A stretch of DNA of 28,536 bases from an uncultured Acetatifactor sp. (GCA_910585805.1 CAJUFB010000048.1:1-28536); one strand, 5' to 3'; positions 1 to 6,811 are shown, counted from the first letter of the stretch. The notes: generated from the sequence alone by a model not told the origin. Numbers and translations are program-made.

Positions 1-102
1 AATCAAGGGATAGCGCCATTTTGCATTTCTTTAAGTGTTAAAGATGGGATTATAGTATACCCGAAAAAAATCTCAAAGTCTATTCAAATATGTCTCAAAA
101 CC

Positions 103-131
103 TTGCAAATTTTGAACTTTTGCTGTATGAT
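103..131 (+). promoter_or_regulatory. Putative sigma-A promoter of the first AraC-type gene
   Basis: TTGCAA at 103-108 and TATGAT at 126-131 are separated by exactly 17 bases. Transcription would start near 138 and leave a leader of about 86 bases before the AraC-type start codon. The AT-rich stretch 1-102 shows no gene. Confidence 0.55.
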
Positions 132-223
132 CAGATTCAGGCAGCAATATTGGATTCAAATGACTTGTCCGGATAAGCCGAAGTAAACATATGATCACTT
201 ATAACGAAAGGGGCCTCCTGAAC

Positions 224-1081
224 ATGGAAGAAGTCAATTCCTGCAAAACCGCCATCGAAAATTGCGAGCGCACCAGAACCTTTTCCATCGCCCACCTCTA
301 TAAAGAGGAAAAAGCCATGGACATGCATATCCATGACTGTTACGAACTGTATTATTCCATCTCCGGTGGAAAGCAGTTTCTCATCGACAACCGCTTTTAT
401 CCCATTTCCCCGGGAGATTTGTTTATTATCAACCAATATGAAAGCCATAAACTGACCCAGATTGACAACAGTGTCCATGAACGGATTGTGCTGTCCATCT
501 ATCCGGATTTCGTCAAACGGATTTCTACCCCTGATACGGATCTGGATTATTGCTTTTCCAACCGGGACATCCATTTTCAGCACAAAGTCTCCCTGGACAA
601 GGCCACACAGAGGCGCTTTCTCTATTATATCAGCAAGATCACCTCCGCCAGGGGCTACGCCCATGATATTGTGGAGCAGGCTGCCTTCATGGAACTGTTG
701 GTGATGATCAATACCCTCTCCGATGCCAATGCCGCCGAAAACAGTGTAAGCGATTACAAATACAGTCAGCAGGTGGACGATATCCTGGTCTATATAAATC
801 AAAATATCGGTCAGAATATTACGGTAGAACAGTTGGCTGCGAATTTTTTCCTGAGCGAATCCTATATTTGCCGGATCTTCAAGCAGGCCACCGGCACCAC
901 CATCAATAAATATATCACCGCACGCCGCATCAGTATCGCAAAGGCACACCTCAATGACGGTGACAGCGTAGGCGTTGCTTTCGAAAAAAGCGGGTTCGGA
1001 GACTACAGCAGCTTCTTCAAGGCTTTCACCAAGGCTGTGGGAGTATCTCCAAAAAAATATGCAAACTTAAGTGTCAGCTAG
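224..1081 (+). CDS. AraC family transcriptional regulator (cupin + HTH)
   Basis: Predicted DNA-binding regulator of 285 residues, a usual length for cupin-type AraC proteins that sense a sugar or other small molecule. The N-terminal AraC-binding cupin contains HIHDCYELYY (about residues 35-44) followed by a PISPGDLFII strand. The C-terminal double helix-turn-helix spans about residues 184-280, with LAANFFLSESYICRIFK as the first recognition unit and the conserved GFGDYSSFFKAFTKAVGVSP segment of the second. I chose the ATG at 224 because AAAGGGG lies about 10 bases upstream; an in-frame ATG at 191 has no comparable site. No transporter or enzyme operon is adjacent on the same strand, so its target is unknown. 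Its TAG stop overlaps the stop of the convergent HAD gene. Confidence 0.9.
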   Translation: MEEVNSCKTAIENCERTRTFSIAHLYKEEKAMDMHIHDCYELYYSISGGKQFLIDNRFYPISPGDLFIINQYESHKLTQIDNSVHERIVLSIYPDFVKRISTPDTDLDYCFSNRDIHFQHKVSLDKATQRRFLYYISKITSARGYAHDIVEQAAFMELLVMINTLSDANAAENSVSDYKYSQQVDDILVYINQNIGQNITVEQLAANFFLSESYICRIFKQATGTTINKYITARRISIAKAHLNDGDSVGVAFEKSGFGDYSSFFKAFTKAVGVSPKKYANLSVS

Positions 1082-1740
1082 TAAGGACGTGTCTCCAAAT
1101 TACAGGAACCGCTTCGCGAACCCTGGAACATCCCTACCGGGACTTTGAAGATTCCCAGCAATTCTCCCAGTTCACGGAAATTATGGACCGTTTTCCCTCC
1201 AAAATCCACATTTCTGCTGTTGAACAATACGGTATCCATCCCCACGTCCCGGGCTGCACTCAGATTTTTCCTCCTGTCGTCAATGTAGACACATTCCCTG
1301 GCTTCCACGCCCAGCTGCTGCCGGGTAAGCTCAAATACATATCTGTCAGGTTTCTTCCTCTTCAGGTCCCCACTGATATTGATGACATCAAAATACGGAT
1401 TGATGCCGAATTTTTCCCGTATGTAACGGCTCCATCTGCTGGAATCGTTGGACAGAATCGCCAGCTTACACTGCTTTCCCGCCTCAGAGGCAAACTCATA
1501 AAAGCCCCCGTTTACCTCCAGGGTATCCAGAAATTCCTTTTCCCGTTCCTCCAGATTCCCCTGAAAACCCAGCTGCCGCCAGACTTCCAGCGAAGAGATT
1601 TCTCCCAGATCTGCCCGGTTCCAGATAGTATAGATCTCTTTCTCTGTCCTCTCCGGAAAGAACTGTCGTACATAAGAATAAAACTCCTCCCCTGTCTGCT
1701 TTAAGATAACTCCAAACATATCCAAAATAACCGCTTTCAT
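1078..1740 (-). CDS. HAD superfamily hydrolase (YihX/dehalogenase-like)
   Basis: Haloacid-dehalogenase-fold hydrolase of 220 residues, probably a cytosolic phosphatase of unknown substrate. Motif I is LDMFGV (D7 nucleophile). The usual second Asp is replaced by Phe, as in haloacid dehalogenases and some YihX-like members, so acid/base catalysis may differ from classical phosphatases. Motif II is AILSNDS, motif III lies in KRKKPDRYVF, and motif IV is CVYIDDR. The start is supported by AAAGGG upstream of the ATG. The last ~23 residues after ELGELLGI do not look like HAD sequence and are encoded by DNA resembling a transposon end, so the C-terminus seems extended by read-through into repeat DNA. 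The gene is tail-to-tail with the AraC gene, with overlapping stop codons at 1078-1081. Confidence 0.85.
   Translation of the reverse strand: MKAVILDMFGVILKQTGEEFYSYVRQFFPERTEKEIYTIWNRADLGEISSLEVWRQLGFQGNLEEREKEFLDTLEVNGGFYEFASEAGKQCKLAILSNDSSRWSRYIREKFGINPYFDVINISGDLKRKKPDRYVFELTRQQLGVEARECVYIDDRRKNLSAARDVGMDTVLFNSRNVDFGGKTVHNFRELGELLGIFKVPVGMFQGSRSGSCNLETRPY
1082..1103 (+). repeat. Terminal-inverted-repeat-like relic at the HAD 3' end
   Basis: TAAGGACGTGTCTCCAAAT matches the left end of the MITE-like element at 6175 (TAAGGAAGTGTCTACAAAT) with two substitutions over 19 bases. It directly follows the AraC stop codon and forms the last codons of the HAD gene. No partner end was found nearby, so it is probably a solo relic. 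Confidence 0.45.
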
Positions 1741-1817
1741 GCTTTTCCCTTTCTGTTATCCGTTCCGCAAAGTCCTGCTACATCAATGTATGCAAAGATA
1801 ATTATCCTGGCATAGCC

Positions 1818-1953
1818 TAATTTCCCCTGGAGCAATTCTCGGCGTCGATTGTCTGCACAAGCATAAGTACCGCCAGGGCATCCTGAGAGTCATACACATC
1901 TATGGCCTAGGTATCCGTCCAGTTGAAAAGCTGTTTGGAAACGGCGGCAACCG
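1818..1953 (-). pseudogene. Truncated LURP-one C-terminal fragment (direct repeat copy 1)
   Basis: These 136 bases align without gaps to 4264-4399, the last 45 codons plus stop of the intact LURP-one-like gene, at a constant offset of 2,446 bases. I count seven mismatches. Six lie in the terminal 46 bases and only one in the other 90. That one (C at 1907 versus A at 4353) converts a Tyr codon to TAG, so the fragment cannot be read through. Homology stops abruptly at 1953, next to a transposon-end-like sequence. The rest of the gap 1741-1817 shows no gene. Confidence 0.85.
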
Positions 1954-1980
1954 CACAAGTTATTTACAGGCACTTCCTTA
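1954..1980 (-). repeat. TIR-like sequence at the distal edge of the ATPase/TOPRIM cassette
   Basis: Read on the minus strand from 1980, TAAGGAAGTGCCTGTAAAT is followed by AAC. It matches the left end of the 6175 MITE-like element (TAAGGAAGTGTCTACAAAT, then AAC) with three substitutions over 22 bases. Its TAA is the stop codon of the TOPRIM-like gene, and its inner end abuts the LURP-one fragment. Confidence 0.45.
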
Positions 1981-2490
1981 CCGCCTTGATAAGTATTGAT
2001 CCAGAACATTCACGATGTTGCTTGTATGTACCCTTTCCGTATTGCAGGTCAATTTATCCAAATCCATCTCTTCTATTTTTCTCTTTCTTTTGAATACAGC
2101 CGCTTCCTGTACCTTTACAGAATCGGAAATTCTTCTGCCCAGATATACATCTTCCACATCATGGCAGAACCATATCAAATCATAGCCTCCCTCTCTGCAG
2201 TATCGCCTGATTTCGTCAAATTCCCTTTTATGCTCAATGTCCTTTTCATATCCGTCCGTATCAATGCAGTATATGACCCTGGTCTCCCCTATGGTAAAGG
2301 CCCTGGTCAATCCGGTGATTTCCTTCTGTACATCCCTTGCCCTGTATCTTGTCTTAGTATTCATGTACACTTTGCTTATTTTCACTTTATTGTTCACTAT
2401 ATACAGATGATTTATGGTCTCCCGAATATAAATACTATCCGTATCCGCCCGTTTATTGGTCTCTACGCAAAAAATCAGTTGAATTGCCAT
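1978..2490 (-). CDS. Small TOPRIM-like protein, partner of the upstream ATPase
   Basis: A 170-residue cytosolic protein with the sparse acidic signature of a TOPRIM/RloB/OLD-type nuclease. E10 lies in the first strand (LIFCVETNKRADTDSIYI). A second hydrophobic strand ends in a D77-T-D79 pair (VIYCIDTDG). A further acidic patch follows at D111, E113 and D114 (FCHDVEDVYLGR). The gene begins six bases after the ATPase stop codon, and its GAGGGG ribosome site starts inside that stop region, so translation is probably coupled. In RloA/RloB, AbiL and PARIS-type systems the TOPRIM partner is the toxic nuclease unleashed by the ATPase. This protein is shorter than DUF4435/AriB proteins and closer in size to RloB. 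The family assignment is inferred from motifs and context only. Confidence 0.65.
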   Translation of the reverse strand: MAIQLIFCVETNKRADTDSIYIRETINHLYIVNNKVKISKVYMNTKTRYRARDVQKEITGLTRAFTIGETRVIYCIDTDGYEKDIEHKREFDEIRRYCREGGYDLIWFCHDVEDVYLGRRISDSVKVQEAAVFKRKRKIEEMDLDKLTCNTERVHTSNIVNVLDQYLSRR

Positions 2491-2496
2491 ATCCCC

Positions 2497-3837
2497 TCAC
2501 TCCCCGAAGATTCCCACAAAGTCTGTCGCATCTATGTTGAATGGCGAATCTTCTATCATTCCGTTTTTGTAACAATTCTCTGGTGAGGCATTTCCCCGGG
2601 ACGTCCATGGAACCAGATGGTTGTCGCTTGAAAGAAAATCTATGGAATTCCTGTTCTCTTTCAAAACCGTCATCGGATCCAGATTGTGTGTGGTGAAGCA
2701 CATCTGGCCTTTTCCATAGTACATAAAATATTCAATCAACCTGCACAGATAAACATCGTTCAGATTCGCATCCATTTCGTCCACAAAGACAATTCCGATT
2801 TTGCTTGCCGCCGTAAAGCAATCGAAAAGCCGGATCAGCTTTTTAATTCCGGTGCTCTCAAACTCCTTATTGATGGCATAATCCCCATAGTTTAAATTCA
2901 GTTCGCACACATATGTTTCGCCGTTTTCCTTTGCATCTATCTCTATCGTCACCAAATCTGATTTGAACAGTTTGATGAATTGTGTCAATTGTGCAACCTT
3001 TTCTTTGTACTTGTCAAAATGTTCCTTGCTGACGACTTTATCATTGATGTTGGAAAATAAATCCAACTTATTTCCATTTGCAAAAATTTCCTCTATCAAC
3101 GCCTCCTCGTCGGCTCCGCCTTCCTTTAGACTCTTTTGCAAAAAATACAATTCATGCTGGTCTTCTTCTCCGATGTATACTTTCAACGTAAGGGCAAGCA
3201 CTGAACACATCAACAGCTCAAAGAAAATGCCGCCTTCTTCAGCGTCCCTGTTAACGGAAAAACCATCCACTTTTGAATTTATGATATATATATATACCAG
3301 AGAGTATGAAGACAATAAATTAATTGATTTATTTTTAATCCATTCCTTTTTGCTGCCTGTACAATTTACCTCTATCAGTTCGCCGGCCTCGCTTTTAAAG
3401 ATAATCTTATAGTTATGATTGGCATAGTTACCATTTTTCATTTGCAACGTTTCCTGCTGAATCTCATACAGGCCACTTTTGCCTTTTCCCAGCTGAAATG
3501 AATAACGGTAAACGATTCTTGTATTTCCCAATTCTGCAAGAAACTCACAGGCAAAACGGAACGTACGTGTCCTTTTGTTTATAATTTCATCCAGAAATCT
3601 CTGCGTCTTTGACTCCTTCAAATAATTGTCATGAAGCATCAAATCCTGAAAAATCTTCACCGCAGTTATCAGCGCTGATTTTCCGGAACCGTTTTCACCA
3701 TAAATAGCCTTAATCCTGTATTTTTCCGGATCAAAGTCTCTATCAATCGTTTTTTTATAAAAATTAAGCTGCACTTCTTCTTCAATGCACTTAATCCCAG
3801 AAATTCTCATATTCAGCAGATAAAACATGTTCTCCAT
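2497..3837 (-). CDS. SMC/ABC-like ATPase (AAA_15/COG1106, RloA-like)
   Basis: Predicted P-loop ATPase of 446 residues. Walker A is GENGSGKS at 47-54, the signature-like motif is ESTGIKKL at about 327-334, Walker B is IVFVDEMD at 349-356, and the H-loop is FTTHN with H384. An FES/ESTG-type signature followed by VDEMDANLN is typical of COG1106 ATPases, which usually sit beside a TOPRIM-like protein in abortive-infection loci. The start at 3837 has GGAAGGGA about nine bases upstream; an internal ATG at 3828 is a weaker alternative. The gene is visibly more AT-rich than its surroundings, including an AT dinucleotide run near 3283-3296, which suggests horizontal acquisition. It has its own promoter at 3911-3939 and heads a two-gene operon. 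Confidence 0.85.
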   Translation of the reverse strand: MENMFYLLNMRISGIKCIEEEVQLNFYKKTIDRDFDPEKYRIKAIYGENGSGKSALITAVKIFQDLMLHDNYLKESKTQRFLDEIINKRTRTFRFACEFLAELGNTRIVYRYSFQLGKGKSGLYEIQQETLQMKNGNYANHNYKIIFKSEAGELIEVNCTGSKKEWIKNKSINLLSSYSLVYIYIINSKVDGFSVNRDAEEGGIFFELLMCSVLALTLKVYIGEEDQHELYFLQKSLKEGGADEEALIEEIFANGNKLDLFSNINDKVVSKEHFDKYKEKVAQLTQFIKLFKSDLVTIEIDAKENGETYVCELNLNYGDYAINKEFESTGIKKLIRLFDCFTAASKIGIVFVDEMDANLNDVYLCRLIEYFMYYGKGQMCFTTHNLDPMTVLKENRNSIDFLSSDNHLVPWTSRGNASPENCYKNGMIEDSPFNIDATDFVGIFGE

Positions 3838-3910
3838 CCTTCATGATCCCTTCCTTTTCTATTATGTGCATTTTCCCATAAAATATTACAAAATGTATTT
3901 TTCTTATATT

Positions 3911-3939
3911 ATTATAATATCCTCTCCCCCAAAAAACAA
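3911..3939 (-). promoter_or_regulatory. Promoter of the ATPase/TOPRIM operon
   Basis: On the minus strand, TTGTTT (3939-3934) and a perfect TATAAT (3916-3911) are separated by 17 bases. The predicted leader is about 65 bases. It lies immediately downstream of the decayed two-component remnant, so the cassette is transcriptionally autonomous. Confidence 0.65.
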
Positions 3940-3949
3940 TCCCTGCGAC

Positions 3950-4242
3950 ATTTTTTCTACGCTTTTTCTTCAGCCAGATTCCTCCTGCCGCCATATAAAA
4001 AAGAGGCTCTTCGTCAGGAAAGCATTCCTGAATTCCGCTCCCAGACGCGCAGCCTCCTCCCTCAGCCAATCCATCGATATCCCCCGCACTGTCTCAATTT
4101 ACTCCTTCTCCCGGGCTTTCCCCAACTTTTTCCGGATGCGCCGGATATGCTCCGTAATGATGGGCGCATCCGCCTCTCCCTCATATCCCCGGACATCATC
4201 CCATAATACGGTCAGCCTCTTCTGTTCCGGCAGACAGTTTCA
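3950..4242 (-). pseudogene. Decayed OmpR-type response regulator / sensor kinase remnant
   Basis: Read on the minus strand, the frame encodes PEQKRLTVLWDDVRGYEGEA, then DAPIITEHIRRIRKKLGKAR, then EKE, a stop (TAA, 4101-4099) and IETVRGI. This resembles the C-terminal winged helix of an OmpR/PhoB-type response regulator, where HIRRIRKKLG and YIETVRGIGY are hallmarks and the TAA replaces the expected Tyr codon. From the ATG at 4074 the same frame continues with LREEAARLGAEFRNAFLTK, like the start of a sensor kinase, and breaks at a run of six A (3997-4002 on the plus strand). Removing one base there would give LFFYMAAGGIWL, a membrane-segment-like run. Neither gene is functional. The assignment is from motif recognition only. 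Confidence 0.5.
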
Positions 4243-4262
4243 TTCCTCTTCTCCATTCCCCT

Positions 4263-4736
4263 CTAATTCCCTCTGGAGCACTTCTCCGCGTCGATTGCCA
4301 GCACAAGCATAAGTACCGCCAGGGCATCCTGAGAGTCATACACATCTATGGCATAGGTATCCGTCCAGTTGAAAAGCTGTTTGGAAACGGCGGCAACCGT
4401 TTTCCCTGACCGGTCTTCCACCCGGTAATCCCATTCCATAAAATCTCCCTCCACATGCCAGCCCATATAGTCAATCTCATACCTGGGCTTAAGGAAGCTG
4501 AATTCCTTGCTGATACAGCCGATATAACTGCCCCCCTGGTACAGCTCGAACCTGGGCAGCCAGGTGAGCACCCGCTCTTTTACCGTGCCCAGTTCATTGC
4601 CCCGGGGATCAAATATCTTCAAACAATGTCCCCAGGACAGCTGCCCTTCCACTGTGTATAAAGTCCCGCCGTCCTCCCCGTAAATATCATAACTGTCAAA
4701 CCAGGAAAAAAATCTCTGTTTAAATAACAATTTCAT
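4263..4736 (-). CDS. LURP-one-related (DUF567/YxjI-like) protein
   Basis: A 157-residue protein with the beta-rich pattern of LURP-one/YxjI proteins (Tubby-like fold), for example KLLFKQRFFSWFDSYDIY at the start, LYTVEGQLSWGHCLKIFD in the middle and ISKEFSFLKPRYEIDYMGW later. Bacterial members are of unknown function. I chose the ATG at 4736 because GGAGGAG lies six bases upstream; an in-frame extension to 4832 adds 32 residues that do not fit the family. No signal peptide or membrane segment is seen. Its last 45 codons are duplicated as the fragment at 1818-1953. The intact gene has a long upstream gap holding a hairpin repeat and a possible distant promoter. Confidence 0.8.
   Translation of the reverse strand: MKLLFKQRFFSWFDSYDIYGEDGGTLYTVEGQLSWGHCLKIFDPRGNELGTVKERVLTWLPRFELYQGGSYIGCISKEFSFLKPRYEIDYMGWHVEGDFMEWDYRVEDRSGKTVAAVSKQLFNWTDTYAIDVYDSQDALAVLMLVLAIDAEKCSRGN
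4264..4399 (+). repeat. Direct repeat copy 2 (3' end of the intact LURP-one gene)
   Basis: This is the intact counterpart of 1818-1953, in the same orientation and ungapped. The pair encloses 2.3 kb containing the ATPase/TOPRIM operon and the two-component remnant. Confidence 0.85.
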
Positions 4737-4883
4737 CTGATCTCCTCCAGAATTTCCCCTGCTCCCATTCTCGACCATGCAGCCTTCTCTATGTATGGGA
4801 ATTTCATCTTTCCGCCACGGAAAACCGCACAACGGACCCGGTGCAGGCAGTTGGTTAGACCTTCCCTGACAGGATTTTCCTGC

Positions 4884-4982
4884 TATACTCGTGAGCGCTT
4901 TCCTTTGTCGTTCTTTTGTCCTGTGTCGCGGAAGCGCTCACTCGTTATACATTCACGTTGGCAAATGTTTCCGCGAGTATAT
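4884..4982 (+). repeat. Interspersed hairpin repeat, copy A
   Basis: TATACTCGTGAGCGCTT pairs with AAGCGCTCACTCGTTATAC about 30 bases on; the core stem is GTGAGCGCTT/AAGCGCTCAC. A third arm, GGCAAATGTTTCCGCGAGTA, is a degenerate inverted copy of the first. Related copies occur at 7960-8055 and 9079-9144. The copy lies in the 529-base gap between the LURP-one start and the AraC/GyrI gene. Confidence 0.6.
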
Positions 4983-5045
4983 ACTGCAGACCGCCAGGAT
5001 TTACAGTGGTGTCCCCGGGAAAGTACCTGGCTGGCAGTCTGCAGT
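4983..5045 (+). repeat. Long hairpin upstream of the LURP-one gene
   Basis: ACTGCAGAC (4983-4991) pairs with GTCTGCAGT (5037-5045), and GCCAGG (4993-4998) pairs with CCTGGC (5026-5031), giving a 15-bp interrupted stem. No T-run follows on either strand, so it is probably not a simple terminator. It adjoins hairpin repeat copy A and may be part of the same element. Confidence 0.5.
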
Positions 5046-5150
5046 CGGGTTGCACTGCAAATTTAACCGGTGCGCAGTATATATTGTTATCAGCTTACCA
5101 AAACCCGCAGCATTTTCTTCCGTTCGCCAGGGGAAATCAACTATGGTCAT

Positions 5151-5159
5151 ATTATATCA
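5151..5159 (-). promoter_or_regulatory. Extended -10 element, possible LURP-one promoter
   Basis: The minus strand reads TGATATAAT, a TGn-extended perfect -10. The -35 region is poor. If used, the LURP-one mRNA would carry a leader of about 400 bases including hairpin repeat copy A. Confidence 0.35.
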
Positions 5160-5204
5160 TACCCTGCAATGAAAAACGAGGAAAAATCTCAGCGTAATAC
5201 AAAT

Positions 5205-5240
5205 AATCTCACCCGAATTCCGTAAAATCCAGGTGAGATT
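5205..5240 (-). terminator. Probable terminator of the AraC/GyrI gene
   Basis: AATCTCACC (5205-5213) and GGTGAGATT (5232-5240) form a perfect 9-bp stem with an 18-base loop, 25 bases past the stop codon at 5266. On the minus strand the stem is followed by ATTTGTATT, a moderate U-rich tract. Confidence 0.5.
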
Positions 5241-5265
5241 CTCTCATTCCAACCCTATACAAATT

Positions 5266-6153
5266 TCAGCTTTTCCTGACAGGAACCCACAACTCGCAAA
5301 ACAGCCCGCTTTCGCCCTTTTCAAAATAGATTTCAAAATCCGTGTCGTCCGTCTGCACATAGCCTGTCTGCGGGGAAAATTCTTTATAAAACTTCTCCCA
5401 TGTTTCCCCCAGGCAATTGCCGTCGGAACCGAAACATTTAAATACGGCGTAGTCCGCGGGTTCCGTTTTCCAGACAGAGTAGCCATTCTCCGTAAACTGC
5501 TCCAGTTTTGCGGTGTCCGTGTCCTCATCAATTATGACGCCGATTCCGTAGTAAAAATGCGTCTCGTCCTCTTTCACGGGACTGCACATCCCATACACAT
5601 CCCTCCGACCCTCCCTGCGAAGCAGGGTCATAGGCCCGATCAGGTTCTTTTTGCCGCATTCCTCCCAGAAATCAGGGATGCTGTGGTCATTGTCGTCATT
5701 GATGATTTCATTTGGAAAAGCCCTGGTCAGCGCCAGGAACTGCTGCCCTTCCCTGTGTTCCATTCTGTAATCCATAATGCCGCCTCCTTCCAATATAATC
5801 TTGATCACAAGAGGATTGAACAAACGAATGTTTGCACCCTGCCGCTTCGCCTGCTTCGGCGTGGAGCCATGAAAGCGGGAAAATGCTTTGGTGAAGCTTT
5901 CCGGTGATTCATAGCCGTATTTGTATGCCGCGTCAATCACTGATATATCAGTGGTCTGCAGTTCCTGTGCCGCCAGTGTAAGCCGCCGGTTTCTGATATA
6001 CTCGTTGGCTGTCATTCCCACAATAAAGCTGAACGTCCGGTGAAAATTATAGTTTGACATATGCACGCTTTCGGCAACCTGGACATAATTGATATCCTCA
6101 TAAATATGCTCCTCCATATAATTGATTGCCTGCTGAATATACTGTATCGACAC
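5266..6153 (-). CDS. AraC family regulator with GyrI-like effector domain
   Basis: A 295-residue protein with the Rob/SoxS-like layout reversed relative to the first AraC gene. The AraC HTH is N-terminal (about residues 10-104, with YVQVAESVHMSNYNFHRTFS and YGYESPESFTKAFSRFHGS). A GyrI-like small-molecule binding domain (about 128-293) contains PADYAVFKCFG and ends ESGLFCELWVPV. Such proteins bind amphipathic or cationic compounds and often control efflux or multidrug-response genes; no transporter is adjacent here. The start is GTG, supported by AAAGGAG eight bases upstream, and no better ATG exists. A MITE-like element sits only 22 bases upstream of the start codon, between the gene and any native promoter, so expression may depend on it. 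Confidence 0.9.
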   Translation of the reverse strand: MSIQYIQQAINYMEEHIYEDINYVQVAESVHMSNYNFHRTFSFIVGMTANEYIRNRRLTLAAQELQTTDISVIDAAYKYGYESPESFTKAFSRFHGSTPKQAKRQGANIRLFNPLVIKIILEGGGIMDYRMEHREGQQFLALTRAFPNEIINDDNDHSIPDFWEECGKKNLIGPMTLLRREGRRDVYGMCSPVKEDETHFYYGIGVIIDEDTDTAKLEQFTENGYSVWKTEPADYAVFKCFGSDGNCLGETWEKFYKEFSPQTGYVQTDDTDFEIYFEKGESGLFCELWVPVRKS

Positions 6154-6174
6154 TTTGCTCTCTCCTTTCCTGTG

Positions 6175-6280
6175 TAAGGAAGTGTCTACAAATAACCGCT
6201 ACAAGTTTGCAGCAATTTTTATTGTATTTCTGGGCTTTTTCCTAAATAAATTGTAGCGGTTATTTTCCGACAATTCCTAA
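6175..6280 (+). mobile_element. MITE-like element with TIRs and TAA target duplication
   Basis: The left end TAAGGAAGTGTCTACAAAT continues AACCGCTACAA. The right end, read inward on the minus strand, is TTAGGAATTGTCGGAAAAT then AACCGCTACAA. The terminal inverted repeats are about 27 bases with 23 or so matches. The 100-base core is flanked by TAA on both sides (6175-6177 and 6278-6280), as expected for a 3-bp TNA duplication of the kind known in some IS5-family groups. There is no coding capacity. Single ends resembling it occur at 1082-1103 and 1954-1980. Confidence 0.65.
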
Positions 6281-6377
6281 ACCGATTATAACCGGCAGCC
6301 CTCTGAAAATCCTGTTGCTTCTTGCACAAATTTGTCCTGGAATACCGAATTTGTCTTATACTCAGGACCGCCGGAAT

Positions 6378-6665
6378 TTATATCACCGACGGCTCTTCCT
6401 TTACTGCTTCTTCCAACCGCTCCTTCAGCTCCCGGAATTCTTCCGCTTCCCCGGTACCGCTGAAATATCCCTCCAATTTCTTCAGGCGATAGTACAGCAG
6501 GCAGTGCAGCGCTTCCTTCCTGTCCTCTTTCAAAAGATGCAGTTCCGTCAGCCTTCGGTAATTCCAGCCCACAATCTGATGATAAAACTGATAATTTCCG
6601 TCGGGCATCACAGTCTCATATAAACGGTTTGCTGAAAAAGAGCTTGAAATATCCGACTCTCTATG
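6378..6665 (-). pseudogene. C-terminal remnant, possibly of an XRE/TPR-type regulator
   Basis: An open frame bounded upstream by an in-frame TAG (about 6666-6668) encodes NRLYETVMPDGNYQFYHQI, then VGWNYRRLTELHLLKEDRKE, then ALHCLLYYRLKKLEGYF. The helical YRRLTELHLLKEDRKEALHCL pattern, cut here to show its key residues, resembles the TPR-like C-termini of clostridial XRE regulators. No helix-turn-helix, ribosome site or good ATG precedes it (only a weak GTG at 6611), so it looks like a truncated 3' fragment. The family is uncertain. Confidence 0.4.
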
Positions 6666-6811
6666 CTAACAACACATCCCCGCTATTTTATACTAAAATC
6701 AGAAACACACACCGAATAAAAAACAACCATAGACCTTCATTTGCGTTAACACAATTACGAAAAACAAAAACCGAAACACCCAAAAATATCAAGCCGAAAT
6801 AAAAGAAACGC

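Noticed and set aside
137..949. Long open frame on the minus strand opposite the first AraC gene
   Set aside because: It is antisense to a well-supported AraC protein with clear domains and has no ribosome site or recognisable motif.
3791..4069. 92-codon minus-strand frame overlapping the ATPase start
   Set aside because: Its first half is a frame-shifted part of the sensor-kinase remnant and its second half is the ATPase leader; it is not a gene.
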